NCBI RefSeq assembly: GCF_016086655.4
Contig: NC_052135.2
Coordinates: forward strand, 11,126,363-11,190,362
DNA length: 64,000 bases
Direction: 5' to 3'
Source: Lepeophtheirus salmonis
Taxonomy: Eukaryota; Arthropoda; Copepoda; Siphonostomatoida; Caligidae
Positions 36,961 through 48,547 of the stretch are shown here, piece after piece (positions within the stretch are counted from its first letter, which is position 1; each line of letters begins with the position of its first letter). Position numbers and translations under genes: made by a program. Below the pieces are notes generated by a model. It saw nothing but the letters and a program-made list of their open reading frames with translations. It ran no database searches and was not told where the DNA came from.

Positions 36961-39400
36961 TCACCTTTCTTTTCCTATACTGGGTCCAGCAGCGAGCTCT
37001 GGGGGCTTAACCCGGACATACTCCCCCAGGGAGTAGTCGCCTTGTGGGATTACATTGCATGCCCCTCCTACACTTAGCTCCAGATGAGGCTTGCACCACT
37101 TATTTTTGAACAGTCTTTCGGTTGGTGGGACTCCACTTCCACCAGATGGACTCATATTATACCAAAACAGACACTCTTCGATGTTTTTTTCTGGTCTAGC
37201 AGCCATCGTCCTTATGGAATTTCCTGAAGGTCGATAGGTATAGCAGAATAAGATTCGAGTCTTCCACTCTGCGCATATAAATTTAAATTTGGAGGATCTA
37301 AACGTCCTTCCGTAATCCAAAAGCACTTCATCGTGGGGGGCAAGCTCAGCTTGTTGAACCGTTTTAAAAACTTCTTTCTCGCTTTCTCTCTCCAAATCCC
37401 TCCAAGCTACGAACCTACATGGTCCGCAATCAATCACCCAGAGGTATTCCTTATCTTTCCAGTGAGTGATATTGTTTGAACGCAACTCCAGTCCCTTTGA
37501 ATGCTTAAGTTACCACAAACCGTGGAGATAGAGTTATAAACTATACTTTTTGCATTGTTGACATCCCTTCGCGATGTCCTCAGCTTCTTGTTTTGTTATG
37601 TACAGATTGACTTTCCTCGCAAAGTATAGAGTTATATCTGTCCTGCTTTGATGCTTCTCGTAAATAGCCTTTGCAATTTTAGTATATGCTCCACGATCTT
37701 TGTTTAATCAAGTCCTTCGGTACCCCTGTAAGTTAGTCAGTTCAATTCTTGTTTGTAGGTAAATACTCCACCTCCCATTCTACTTCGTACGTTTCCAAGG
37801 TCTTACAGTCGTCCTTCTTTCGTAGCCACGCCCGTCCTCTATGGCACTACCGTCCTTCGTTATAACTACTCCATACGCTATAGAACTTGCATCACACCAT
37901 AGTTGGAACTCTCCATTCTGTGATACATTCCATCTACCTTTCAATGGATCGTCTTTTTTAATTCATGCATGGACTTCTCTGAGCATCCCCATTGACACAG
38001 CTCCTGACGAATCTCTCCATGTTTCCTCCTGACAACACCTCTTTATAAACTAGTTGCAGTCCTCAACCATCCTACGACAGGATAGTGCCCTACTAGTCGA
38101 ATACATATTTAAAACAACTCACACTTCCTCAGTTCGTTGCTACCGATGGCGATGTCTTCTCTCTTGGCTCCTCTCCACATGAGTCCGTTCCTGTCCTTTT
38201 CGACTTAGAGTCTGAGAACTTTTTTATTCTCTAAAGGTATGACCCCTTTACACTTAAAGCACTATTTTTCAAGCCGTCACCTTTCCACGTCCACAATTAT
38301 TTCATCAAAAAAGATATCTGTGGCCTCTTCTTTCTCCTTTTTACTCCTCAGAACTTCCTTTACGACTGCCTTCATGATCTCTGGGGCATAATTCAGCCCA
38401 AAAGCCAACCTTCTGAGTTTATATGGTCACCCACACTATCAAATACTTCTCACACGTCTCATCCACAGCTATTTCCATGTACGCATCCTTAAGCTCAGCA
38501 TCACACAGTTAGGGGACCATTTTCGCCAGCGTCTGATCTTATTGTCACATACATCTACATCACGCCACTAGACTCGACAAAGTCGTTCACTTCTCTAAAA
38601 TCGAGAACAGGTCAAACTTTGTCTTTGCTTTTTATATGGTCGATCCTTCGGTATTGCCTGCATATGGACGCTAATGTCCGCTGGAAGTACAAAAATGAAG
38701 GCCACCCGTAATGTGTACTCTGGTCCTCTCGAAGAGATATTAATAGAAATATTAGTCACAAAGTCGTTTATATTTCTCATGAACATATCGGAGCTCTTTC
38801 CAACCTTCTACCGCTTAAAATGGAGTTCCGCGAAGGCCTCGAAACCCGTCCTCGAAAATGCACTAAGCAGCGCTTTTTTATTTCATCCTCATCTCATTTA
38901 CTCTGATCGTCGAGTTGGTCATAATCTGCGAGGGTCTTCCCTTCCAGGAACAATGGGAGGATCCTTGACATCTCCTCTACTTCCTTTAATTATTTAAGAA
39001 GGTTAGCCTGCGTCCCCCTCTTTGTTGAATTTCAGGATCATGTCTCTTATCTTCATTTTGTCTACAGCTAAAGAAGAACCTATTAGCTTGTATTGTAGTC
39101 TTTCTTCTTAAGGGTCTAGCCCACACTGTCTGTTCTCAGCCATAAGGGCCTTTGACGGCTTCCCAGTTTCTTTGGTCCGGCTTATTCCTTACGAAGTCAT
39201 TTATACCCTTACATGTTTGTGTGACATCAAGTAAATCAAAGAATCTCTTTTGGAGGTGAGGGCGGCCTTCAAGTCCTTGTCTATCTTTGCTGTTAGTGTC
39301 AAAGCTCCTCTTCTGCTGTCTACTGGATGTTCCTAATCATGGACTGTATCCTTTTCTTTGATTCAATAACATACCATACTTCATCAAGCATGTCTTGGCC
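36961..39400 (-). pseudogene. Degenerate LTR retrotransposon (Ty3/gypsy-like pol)
   Basis: Read on the minus strand from high to low coordinates. A gag-like stretch (about 39330-39000, KMKIRDMILKFNKEGDAG) comes first. Reverse transcriptase follows: VLDFREVNDFVESSG (about 38607), ELKDAYMEI (about 38490), FGLNYAPEIM, then IFFDEIIVDVE in place of the F(V)DD box. RNase H follows (WCDASSIAYGVVI, about 37900), then a 174-residue open integrase segment at 37485-36961 (HDEVLLDYGRTFRSSKF, FWYNMSPSGGSGVPPTE). Many frameshifts and stops separate the blocks. LTRs were not securely identified. Inactive. Confidence 0.75.
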
Positions 39401-39769
39401 TCTACATTCATACCATAGCTACGATCAGGTTCCGGGTTTAAACTCAGAGAATATGACTAGAACAGCATCGGGATTTAGATGTTTTTGGCCTTTGGTCATG
39501 TCCTTGGAAAGAACATTTCTTGTTTTTAAAATGTAATGTTGAAAACGTAAGATAAATAACAGAGTTACGTCATTGAAAAAGCGACATCTTGCTAACCAGA
39601 ATTTAAAAATGTTAACCATAAGCTTCGTATTGCGCTACTTGGTTTAATGCTTTAGGCTTATCTATCTACTATAATATAGTAATTATATTTTTACCAAGTC
39701 TCGCCAATCCCTCTTCATAATTTCCTTCTTTAATTGGTATTCAATATACGTTCTCACTGGTCTGTATAA

Positions 39770-40205
39770 TTCCTTGGGTCTGGAGGGCAAGTTTGTTTTA
39801 TAGATAATAAGTTGATTTTTTTCATGTAAACAAGATCGATTACCTCTGTCTCAAAGTTATTTTTGGGTTGTCTACTGAAAAATGCACTAAAAAAATTAAA
39901 AATCCACACGAATTATTGTACAAATGGGAAAAAGGAGACTGTATATTGAATACGAATTAAAAAAGGGAATTAGGTAAATGAAAGAAAAAGAGGATTAGTG
40001 AGTTAGTCTTACTATGTATCTTCATTATGGTAGAAGGAGGAACATATATCTAATCATTCTAATTATATTAGCCAAAATGATGAAAGAACTTTAAATGTTG
40101 TATATCGACAAGTTTTACAAAATTTTGGAGTTATTTAAAGAATTTATAAAATAATTAAAAACTAAATATATAATACGGGTACTTCCTAGTATATTATAAT
40201 ATTAC
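39770..40205. repeat. Direct repeat, left copy
   Basis: GGTCTGGAGGGCAAGTTTGT, AATAAGTTGATTTTTTTCAT, AAGATCGATTACCTCTGTCT and, further on, AATACGGGTACTTCCTAGTA recur in the same order at 40830-41110. The copies may be duplicated flanking DNA or the relics of LTRs of the neighbouring retrotransposon. They are diverged and non-coding. Confidence 0.5.
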
Positions 40206-40666
40206 CAGTGATGAAAATCCAGTGTAGAATGGGCATGTTAAAAAAAAGAAACCGATAATCAACATGATAACCTTAGCAATTTGAAAAATGTTCTGGAGGA
40301 GATAAATAATAAACCTCATGATGTTTCATTAGATCAGCCAAAATCAGCTGTGACTAGGGAGGAAGGTAAAAAGCATACAAACAAAGACATTTGCTATAAT
40401 TACTACTATGTGGATGCCCAATTCTACTCTGATTCCAAAGAGGAATTAAAATTATAACTCCACAACAAATCTTCATATTTATGAGAACACACGAATGTTC
40501 AATCAGTTTTTGAATATAGTTAAATCTATCTAGGAAAGGATGTTCACTCTACTCAGGAATTTAATAATAATGTCAACTTCTAAAGAAAAGAAAATATATT
40601 CTTCAGACTTCCAATTCCAAAAAAAAATACGGGCCAGTTAAAAAATACATTGTATTTTCATTATTA
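40206..40666. mobile_element. hAT-2 element, copy 3 (reversed) with target duplication
   Basis: The left end is CAGTGATGAAAATCCAGTGT and the right end the decayed inverted TATTTTCATTATTA. Flanks AATATTAC (40198-40205) and AATATTAT (40667-40674) form an 8-bp duplication with one mismatch. The interior is the reverse complement of the copies at 14.1 and 25.2 kb (CATGATGTTTCATTAGATCA, GAACACACGAATGTTCAATC). This copy proves the family's boundaries. Confidence 0.85.
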
Positions 40667-40829
40667 AATATTATACTTGAACAATGTATGAAGGTCCCCT
40701 AATGAAAACGCATGGGTATTTATTCCAAAAATGGAGACAAATACAGACTTTAGACACGAAATAAAAGTTGTTTAGAATACTGAGTTACGTATTTAAGGCT
40801 ATGTTTCATTATGATCAGACCATATTCCT

Positions 40830-41110
40830 GGGCTCTGGATGGCATTTTATTTTTTCGCTAATAAGTTGATTTTTTTTTTCATAAAATAAGATCGATTCCC
40901 CGTGTCTCAAAGTATTTTTTAAAGTAATTTGAAAGTGCATCAAAAAAAATTAAAAATCCAAAAAACGAATTATTGTTTAATGGAAAAAGGGAAAACGTAT
41001 ACTGAGTATACAAATTTTACTAAATTCTGCAGTTATTTGAAGTATTAATAAAATAATTAAAAATAAAATATGTATTACGGGTAAGGCCTAGTTATGTATA
41101 TTATTAATAT
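40830..41110. repeat. Direct repeat, right copy
   Basis: A diverged second copy of 39770-40205 in the same orientation (CTCTGGATGGCATTTTATTT, AATAAGTTGATTTTTTTTTT, AAGATCGATTCCCCGTGTCT, ATTACGGGTAAGGCCTAGTT). A hAT-2 element separates the two copies. Confidence 0.5.
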
Positions 41111-43186
41111 GCCTGTACTGATAATTTTCTTTTGTTTTTTTCTGAAAAATGCTTAATTTTCACAAACCCTGTCGTTTAATTGTTAGCTATATAACTTGCA
41201 AAAATATGGAAATATGAAAGTTCTTCATAATTACAAAACTCTTAAGTAAGGATTATTGATTAATCAATAGTAAAAAATTGAGAATTTTATTTTTTGAACA
41301 AGTCTGAATTGGGTTCAACATAATATTATATTTCTTATTTTATAAAAATACTCATATAAATCCTTGAAACAATATTTTTATGCAAGGTGAAATTGATTAA
41401 ACATATGATGAAAAGAATATCTTGGATATATTATAAGCAATACCAAATTGCAATTTCGGAAATAGTAACTAATTAGGCTTTTTATTAATAGGTACTATTT
41501 TTTCGCATAGGAAGAACTATAAGAATATTTTTTTGCTAGTTTAAATATTGTAAGTTTAGATCATTTAAAATTACAAACCAGACTAGAAATATCTAACCGT
41601 TTAATTATTTGTTGATTAAATCTTCTTATATCCATAAACAGTTACAATTATTCAAGTTTTAGACATAATGAAAAATTGAAATACTCAAAAAATGAAGATT
41701 GGATTATTTAAAATAAAATGCCCCCCAAATATTCACATTTCCAATAGAACTTATCACCGATATTGGTTTAATACTGTAGCCACAATTACTAATGGACATA
41801 TGGCTAATAAGAAGTTCAAAGGTTGAGTGCCGATAAATTAGAAACGTTGCGTGAGACAACGTGTAGTTTAGTTAAATAATGAGTGGAGGATAGTTTTATC
41901 TCTTATATACATTATGGACTTTTCGATATTGTTGAGTTATTTTATATTTATTTTTTAGCAAAATAAATATTGATCATATATCTCAAAAAATATTTTTATT
42001 CTATTTTCAAAGAGTTGCTTGCTGGACAATTTATCATTAATCCATTCTCTCCCAATTCAAAATAAATTTAATGTTTGATTATTATATATATATTCAAGAA
42101 TATTTACAACACTTTACATACAAGAAAGCAGTTTATTTGTCTAGATTTCGAAGGTTAGCCAATATCAGCAAATTTTAATCATGTAAAGATAAATGAAAGA
42201 GAACTAGGATGTAAAACACGATATGCTTATAAGTTGAGTCCCAAAGTATTGAATCACGAGACGATTGAGAAAACGAGTGTTAAACTTGCATATAGCTTTT
42301 TTAATTATTCTACTTTTAATGGGTTATTAAATATCATGAGGAAGGGTGGGTATCCACAGCAAATTTTCTATCAATTATACAAAAACCTTCAGGTAGTCTA
42401 AACTGCACCATAATTAATAAAAATTTCTAAATTGACTTCTAGATAATTAATAGACCATTTTTTTCTAAGTTTCAATATTATTATAAAATCCAATGTTAGA
42501 TTAATGAATAAAAATGATTTTTTTAAATTAATTTTGTTTAATTTATTATTTATATATATCAATAATCGATAGACATAATAAAATAAGTTCTTCAAAATAA
42601 TAACTAAATAGAGGAAGAAAATTGCAAAAGACTAAGGTATGAAATATATTCTCCTTTAATTGGTTATTTGTTTGGTTCAAAAGTTAACTTTATTCATTTA
42701 ATATGCCTCTTCGGAAATTCAATTTGTCGCTCCAAGGCTCGAGACTCTCTGGCGAGGAATACTTTTGAGAATATGATTCTAGAATTTGAGAAGAGGGCAA
42801 AATTTACAGAGGACCTCTGGAAAATCTAGAAATTCTTATGATTGTAAAAACTATCGATATCAGTCATCATATTATTTAATTGTAATATCAATTTTGTGGT
42901 CTTTTGGATTTTCAAGAACTCCTGTACTCTACACTTTTTAAAAATCACAAGTCAGTAATTTCTCTAGAATTGTTACATTGAGATAATATGACAAATGTTT
43001 ACTAAGAATATGCTTCATTAATTAATTTAAACATAGAAAAAAAAGCTCATCACTTATTGAGAGTGATTATGCGTGACCAACATCTTGAAATCAAAGAACA
43101 CGTTTAATTTTATTCAGTTTTTCAATCATTTGTCTATTTACATGTGAGGGGCTTATAGTGTAGTTGAAAGCAATTTTCATTGTAAA
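41111..43186. other. Gene-free AT-rich stretch
   Basis: No coding sequence, recognisable transposon or clear repeat was seen. The only open frame of note (42398-42595, minus) is a K/N/I/L-rich translation of A/T DNA with no support. The last part is probably 3' flank of the pyridoxal kinase gene. Confidence 0.5.
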
Positions 43187-43459
43187 TTTATTACAAAAAC
43201 AATGACGGACAGAAAATTGATGTACATTCTATGGTAATCATTATGCAATAAAATATAATTACAAATTTAGAACTTTTAAAAAAACAACAATTTATCCGAT
43301 AGAACATTCTACGTAATACAGGTGTACGACTATAAAAAAAAAATACTTGAAAACTATATTATATGTGTATGGTTAAACGTATAGGTATCAATGTAAAACT
43401 ACTTTTTTGAGAGATATGTTAATTCAATACCGGAGGTATCTGGATTTTCAATTACTTTT

Positions 43460-44296
43460 TTACTTTGGATCAGTTTCAATTCTTTTTTTCGCAGGATTTG
43501 ACAAATTATCAGGACCAGCTTCAAGAAATGTTTTTTGGAGGATTGATTGCATAGTAGCGATTGCTTTTTTCAAAGACTTTCCAAGGTCTTCAGTCTTGAG
43601 CCAAGCTGTACATAATGCAGTAAATAAATCCCCAGAGCCAACAAATGTAGTGGGAATCATAGGAGTTGTTACCTTAAAAATACGATTTTCTTTATAAGAC
43701 GAGGCATACACTGTTAGAGATTTTGTTCCTTTGAACTCAAGACTAGATAAAATGACTGTTTTTACACCAATATCATGGACCATTTGAAGAGCCTTAACGA
43801 CATCTTCCTCCGTTTGTATTGTAATCCCAGTAATTAATTGTAATTCGAATTGATTGGGCAAACAAATATCCGCCAGAGGAAGAACTGATGATTTGTAAAC
43901 ATCCAAAAGTTCCTCAGGTACATAAAATCCAGTCTCAATATCTCCCATCACAGGATCACAAACAAATTCGATGTTTGGACATTTTTTCCTGAGAAGCTTT
44001 ACCACTTCTACTATTTTCTCCAGAAAAGATTTATCACGAACATATCCAGTGATAATAGTTCCGTAAGAAGATAATAAATTATTATCGTCTAAACCTTGAA
44101 TGAGTTCCCAAAGTTGCGTCGAATCAAGGGTTTGGCCTTTAATTCCGTTGGGATACCCAGTATGATTAGATAATTGCACAGAATTGATGTTGTCTACCTC
44201 AAAACCAAGAAGTTGAAGCGGAAACACAGAGCTTTTGTTTCCAACATATCCACTAACAACATGACTTTGGATGGACAGAATTCTTTTGTTATCCAT
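43460..44296 (-). CDS. PDXK: Pyridoxal kinase
   Basis: Phosphorylates pyridoxal, pyridoxine and pyridoxamine with ATP in the cytosol to supply the coenzyme pyridoxal 5'-phosphate (salvage pathway). The 278-residue protein covers the ribokinase/PfkB-like fold. It opens with RILSIQSHVVSGYVGNKSS (residues 5-23, substrate-binding Ser region), then CDPVMGD (113-119, metal/ATP site), PNQFE (147-151) and GSGDLF (220-225) carrying the catalytic Asp; the usual motif is GTGD, here Ser for Thr. Animal enzymes are about 310 residues, so this one is slightly short but complete. The coding region is a single exon. A strong acceptor lies 22 nt before the ATG (44318), so the 5' leader is spliced. A poly(A) signal on the minus strand is at 43187-43192. 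A near-identical copy of its first 117 bp sits at 45500-45616. Confidence 0.95.
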   Translation of the reverse strand: MDNKRILSIQSHVVSGYVGNKSSVFPLQLLGFEVDNINSVQLSNHTGYPNGIKGQTLDSTQLWELIQGLDDNNLLSSYGTIITGYVRDKSFLEKIVEVVKLLRKKCPNIEFVCDPVMGDIETGFYVPEELLDVYKSSVLPLADICLPNQFELQLITGITIQTEEDVVKALQMVHDIGVKTVILSSLEFKGTKSLTVYASSYKENRIFKVTTPMIPTTFVGSGDLFTALCTAWLKTEDLGKSLKKAIATMQSILQKTFLEAGPDNLSNPAKKRIETDPK

Positions 44297-44317
44297 GAGG
44301 CAAGAATGAAGTTATCT

Positions 44318-44352
44318 CTACAAAAACAAAAACAGAATAAGTAAAAAAGATC
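44318..44352 (-). promoter_or_regulatory. 3' splice acceptor in the pyridoxal kinase 5' leader
   Basis: On the minus strand a pyrimidine tract TTCTGTTTTTGTTTTTGTAG ends at 44318, leaving a 21-nt leader before the ATG. No coding exon is visible upstream, so this is either a 5'-UTR cis-intron or a trans-splice site. The duplicate at 45.5 kb also contains it. Confidence 0.65.
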
Positions 44353-45499
44353 ATAAAAAATCGAATTAAATATGAGAGTCAAATGATTTTACGTGAACAT
44401 AAGTAATATAGGGCAAGCTTGAATTTCCTAAATATGTAATTAAATTATTCCAACAACAAGTTTGTCATATTTATTACAAAATTAAGTAGTGTAGATATAT
44501 TTAGAAAAAGAAACATATTTTAGATTTGATCAAATTTGGATCATAATAAAAATCAAGTACTTAGAGAGTTGAATTGTTAAGTGTTTACGCTTAGTTATAA
44601 ATTATAATTTAAGAGGGCTTATTTCACTTGTTTTATGTAGGCACACAATATGTGATCCGTTAATTTTCTTTTCAATATTATGTTAAAATAATATTGAAAC
44701 GCATTTATGGACATGAAAAGATATACATAGAGTACACTTCTATACAATGAATTTGATAGCTCAATAAATAGAGTAAGAATCTTTGAATACTCACTCCTAA
44801 GAAGTTATAACATTAATTGATGAAAACAACGTAGAAATGTTATCTTTACTCTCTCGGCAAAAGTATATATAGTGGAAGATGTAAGTGATACGTTATCAAG
44901 ATTATTTAATTTTTGAAAATTTAGTGTCATGCTTATGCGTAATGAAAAGCCAAAGGACTTTTCAGCTCTACTTTTTTATTAGAAATCGAAATGTGCAAAT
45001 GTATAGCTACGTTTTAATCAAATATTACATTAATTTGAATACAGTAGACTTACCTAATGTCTACTATTTACGTACTTGACTAGTATTTAAGTAATAATTG
45101 GAACACGATTTAATTAAGCAATATTATTTTTTAAGAACACATTGATATGAAATGAATAAAACACTATATCATCTCAGACATATACATTTAATTTATTTTG
45201 TATTAGTATCTGATTTCGAGGAAGTAACACTACTCAAGTCATTACAAACCTGGAGAAGTAAAAAAATAAATGGAATACCCAACTCCTACTATTAATATCT
45301 AGAGCAGATATGAGAAATCTTGGGTGATTTTAGGTCTATTTAATATTGATCATGGATCACATGATCATATTGTAAGCTACAAATGCGGAGCTGCTGCATG
45401 AGAAAATACAATAATCGGAGAGAGGAAGTATTTCTTGAGGGGGTTGTTATTGACTCGAGATGATGTCAGCTGTTGTAGGGGTATTTATGCTGTTTATGC
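44353..45499. other. Intergenic region between pyridoxal kinase and its 5' duplicate
   Basis: AT-rich, with no recognisable gene or known repeat. It may contain the pyridoxal kinase promoter or an upstream untranslated exon, but no feature stands out strongly enough to mark. The small open frame at 44885-45079 has no protein-like composition. Confidence 0.45.
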
Positions 45500-45616
45500 T
45501 TGTTTCCAACATATCCACTAACAACATGACTTTGGATGGACATAATTCTTTTGTTATCCATGAGGCAAGAAGGAAGTTATCTCTACAAAAACAAAAACAG
45601 AATAAGTAAAAAAGAT
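45500..45616 (-). repeat. Duplicate of the pyridoxal kinase 5' end (117 bp)
   Basis: This segment matches 44235-44351 with only two clear substitutions. It carries the splice acceptor, the leader, the ATG (at 45561) and the first 21 codons, with one residue changed (Leu7 to Met). Homology stops sharply at both sides. Read on, the frame would give a 32-residue peptide ending TGA. It lies 290 bp upstream of the DDX28 start, on the opposite strand, in the same orientation as pyridoxal kinase. Confidence 0.9.
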
Positions 45617-45906
45617 AATATGTAACTCTTTCTTTCTTTTATTGATTTTCAAAGAATTTAAAAGTACATATAATTAAGACGTTGGTATAAATTATAATAA
45701 TAAGAGTGGCATCAACAGTTGAAAGGATCTTACGCGACAGCAGCGCTCTCGAGCAATCTTATAGTTACAAGTATATATAAATATATGACAAATGAAAAAT
45801 GGTGAAATGAGTGGCTCCCTCTAAAGGTAATTTTTCAAAACACAAGGGCATGTCTCTGGCAATTTACTCCTAGTTATTAGTTAATAAAACTCAGGACGAT
45901 CAAAGG

Positions 45907-47457
45907 ATGATAAATAACAAGATCCGAATAAAAGTTCCGACGGAGCTTCAAAGGCGTGCAACAAAGCTCCTCAATTCTAATAAATACAGGGAGGAACTCC
46001 ATCTCAAGACTCTTCCTCTTCTCATCAAGTGCCCGTATCATCCGCACCACCTGAATCAAATCTATTCATCTGGAATGCCATTGAGTTCTTCCACATGGAG
46101 CGGGAGAAAAAGTATTGGAAGGAAATTTGAGTTTATGGCAGTGAATTCTGGTAAACCTCGCTCAGAAAATGACTTCTCTAGTCTGGGCTTGGATCCATCT
46201 ATCCTATCCACGCTTAAAGCTCACAACTTCAAAGTCCCAACCAATATCCAAGCCTTATCCATACCTCAAATATTAGAAAATGACTCTGATATATTGATTG
46301 CATCTGAAACTGGAAATGGAAAGACCTTATCCTTTCTCCTACCCATAGTACAAAAGATTATCAATTCTACTTCTCATAAGAATAAACCCTACAACTCTCC
46401 AAGAGTCATAATTGCTGTTCCGAGTAGAGAACTGGCTCTGCAAATCTATAAAGTGAGCAAAATATTCCAAGGAGTATTAGGCATACGATCACATTGCACT
46501 TTGGGTGGTGGGATAAAGAGTACTGCCGTTGTTGGAGAAAGATTTGATTTCGATATTTTAGTAAGCACTTTGGGAGCTCTAAATAAACATTTAAGCAATG
46601 GATATATTAAGCCTCATGAAGTTCGCCATTTAGTGTTTGATGAGGCAGATACGCTCTTGGATGATACCTTTTCCAAAGTGTCTTCTAATATTATTTCTAT
46701 TATACAAAAGACACGGAGAGGCTCATGTCAAATTATATTTTCAGGAGCGACAATGCCTCGTAATTTAAATGACGCCATTGGGTCCGTCTTAGATATTGAA
46801 GGAATGAAAAAAATAACTACTAATTCACTTCATCGCGTCCCTATACACATAAAGCAAAAGTTCATACGGACTTCCATGATAGGAAAATTTCCAGTGTTAT
46901 TAAGAGAAATTGAAAAAGACGTTCTCAAGAAAAAGAAAATTTTAATTTTTTCAAATAAGGCTGCAACTTCTATTTGGTTGGAACACGCTCTTGCCAAGGA
47001 GAATATACCAGCAATTTCATTTAGTCAACACTCATCCTACAAGTCCAGACATGAACGAGTTGAAAAGTTTTTAGATCCTCTTAATGATATAAATATACTC
47101 ACAGCCACAGATTTGGGTTCGCGAGGACTGGATTTTGATGCTTCTCTTAGCCATGTTGTAAACTTTGACTTTCCTTTTAGCATGTCGGATTATATTCATC
47201 GAATTGGTCGTGTTGGTAGAGTAAGCTCAGAAGCTTTCGTGGGCCGCGTCACAAATCTTGTATGCACCTCTTTACAAATAGACCTTGTACAAAAAATTGA
47301 AAAAGCTCTTCGTCTTAATACTAATCTTCCTAACGTTAATAGTAACATCATAAGAATTTTACAAAGACAGCAACACGAAAAGATAAAAAATCGAGCTATT
47401 AGTGATGCAATTATGGAAGAAATGGATAGAAGAGTGAGCAGACATAGCGAGGAGTAG
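45907..47457 (+). CDS. DDX28: DEAD-box RNA helicase, DDX28-like (mitochondrial)
   Basis: ATP-dependent RNA helicase, by similarity the DDX28 type needed for mitochondrial large-ribosomal-subunit assembly. In 516 residues: Q-motif region HNFKVPTNIQALSIP (106-120), motif I ASETGNGKT (132-140), Ia VPSRELALQ (171-179), motif II DEAD (245-248), III as SGAT rather than SAT (279-282), IV ILIFSN (345-350), V TDLGSRGLD (401-409) and VI HRIGRVGR (431-438). The usual TPGRL (Ib) is STLGAL (220-225), a deviation that fits a divergent organellar helicase. The N terminus is basic with few acidic residues early on, compatible with a mitochondrial presequence. The family call rests on overall order and length (human DDX28 is about 540). 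Single exon. AATAAA at 47501-47506; the next gene starts 168 bp on. Confidence 0.85.
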   Translation: MINNKIRIKVPTELQRRATKLLNSNKYREELHLKTLPLLIKCPYHPHHLNQIYSSGMPLSSSTWSGRKSIGRKFEFMAVNSGKPRSENDFSSLGLDPSILSTLKAHNFKVPTNIQALSIPQILENDSDILIASETGNGKTLSFLLPIVQKIINSTSHKNKPYNSPRVIIAVPSRELALQIYKVSKIFQGVLGIRSHCTLGGGIKSTAVVGERFDFDILVSTLGALNKHLSNGYIKPHEVRHLVFDEADTLLDDTFSKVSSNIISIIQKTRRGSCQIIFSGATMPRNLNDAIGSVLDIEGMKKITTNSLHRVPIHIKQKFIRTSMIGKFPVLLREIEKDVLKKKKILIFSNKAATSIWLEHALAKENIPAISFSQHSSYKSRHERVEKFLDPLNDINILTATDLGSRGLDFDASLSHVVNFDFPFSMSDYIHRIGRVGRVSSEAFVGRVTNLVCTSLQIDLVQKIEKALRLNTNLPNVNSNIIRILQRQQHEKIKNRAISDAIMEEMDRRVSRHSEE

Positions 47458-47500
47458 TATTTCATTCAAAATGTTGAGTATTTATTGGCGTTTTAACAAA

Positions 47501-47506
47501 AATAAA
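47501..47506 (+). terminator. Poly(A) signal of the DDX28-like gene
   Basis: AATAAA lies 44 bp after the stop codon. The downstream gene's splice acceptor follows only 109 bp later, which matters for the operon hypothesis. Confidence 0.65.
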
Positions 47507-47607
47507 ATAATATATATTATTTTAAAAAATATTCCATTTGTTCGAAAATGAAGTTAAATGTCAACTGTATACTGTTGTGTTTCATTCCTCCTGAACAATC
47601 AGTTAAA

Positions 47608-47624
47608 TTATCTTAGCTCTTTCA
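47608..47624 (+). promoter_or_regulatory. 3' splice acceptor immediately before the 4-TM gene
   Basis: AAATTATCTTAG ends at 47616, followed by an 8-nt leader (CTCTTTCA) and the ATG. With the upstream gene's poly(A) signal just 110 bp away, there is little room for a separate promoter plus a 5' exon unless it lies within DDX28. Candidate trans-splice acceptor. Confidence 0.55.
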
Positions 47625-48225
47625 ATGTGTCGATTATTATTCTGTTGTTGTTTTAATCATGAAAAAGGAGTTATGGACGTTGGTATATTTGGAGTATTAA
47701 CGGGCCTCATCAACTTTGGTTATCAAATATACAGTTTCGACGTATTCGGAACTTTTGCATCAATGGTCCATATGGCAGTGTATATTTTACTACTTATTGG
47801 AGTCATGTATAGAAATTCTAACTTTCTCATACCATGCATAATTGTTCAACCAATAGAGCTAATATTAGGTTAGTTTTAGACAAGATCATATAAAAACATG
47901 CATACTTCTCAAAATAAAGTCAAATTTATTTGTTTTTAATTAGGATCTGGGGCAGCCACCTACCATTTGTTTACCGACATAGAGTCAGTTCTTCATAGGA
48001 TATTAGGAATATCTCTGGGGTTCACTGCTGCAGGTAGTGTCTATGAATTGTCTGAATAAATCTTAGTAGTAGTTTGTTTTTTGGCTCTTTTCTATAGAAG
48101 TTATGATATATCTCTGGATTGCAGTAATATTTTTGTACCGTGAGTACAAAGAAGTATCTGTGGTTTTCCTTCCTATCGATAATACGGGCTTGAATGAGAA
48201 ATACTTGGATTCCTCCATACTATAA
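47625..48225 (+). CDS. Small four-transmembrane protein (DUF4728/LAPTM-like)
   Basis: Three coding exons: 47625-47868, 47944-48033 and 48098-48225, joined across GT-AG introns of 75 and 64 bp, both with clean phase. The product is 153 residues. It opens with a Cys-rich start (MCRLLFCCCF, a likely palmitoylation cluster), then four hydrophobic segments: about 17-34 (GIFGVLTGLINFGYQIY), 46-62 (MAVYILLLIGVMY), 66-86 (FLIPCIIVQPIELILG) and 112-126 (EVMIYLWIAVIFLY). A polar tail ends ...LNEKYLDSSIL. The Cys start and the LLLIGV..RN...LIPCIIV layout resemble arthropod DUF4728 proteins related to LAPTM lysosomal proteins; function unknown. Probably co-transcribed with the helicase upstream. It is tail-to-tail with PIGV, 322 bp away. 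Confidence 0.8.
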
Positions 48226-48547
48226 CAGTGTAAATGAGTATAACCTTTTTTTTAACTGAGGACAATGACTAGCATGCGTTATTTATTAGAATGATAATCA
48301 AAAAAAAAAAATATATATATAAAAATATAAATCTTGTAACATAATCACTTAAGGGATAAAATTAAAGAGAAACTCATAACTGAAATGAAAGGTGAAAAAC
48401 AACATTAAAGATCCTTTTTAGAAAGAACTGACTGTGTCACTGATTAGTAGATAACATAAGTTTACACGTTTTTCATCTCTATGTGGAATAAGGATTTAAC
48501 GATACACTTCCTTCGACATTATTCGAAACTAATCTCAATTTTACGAG

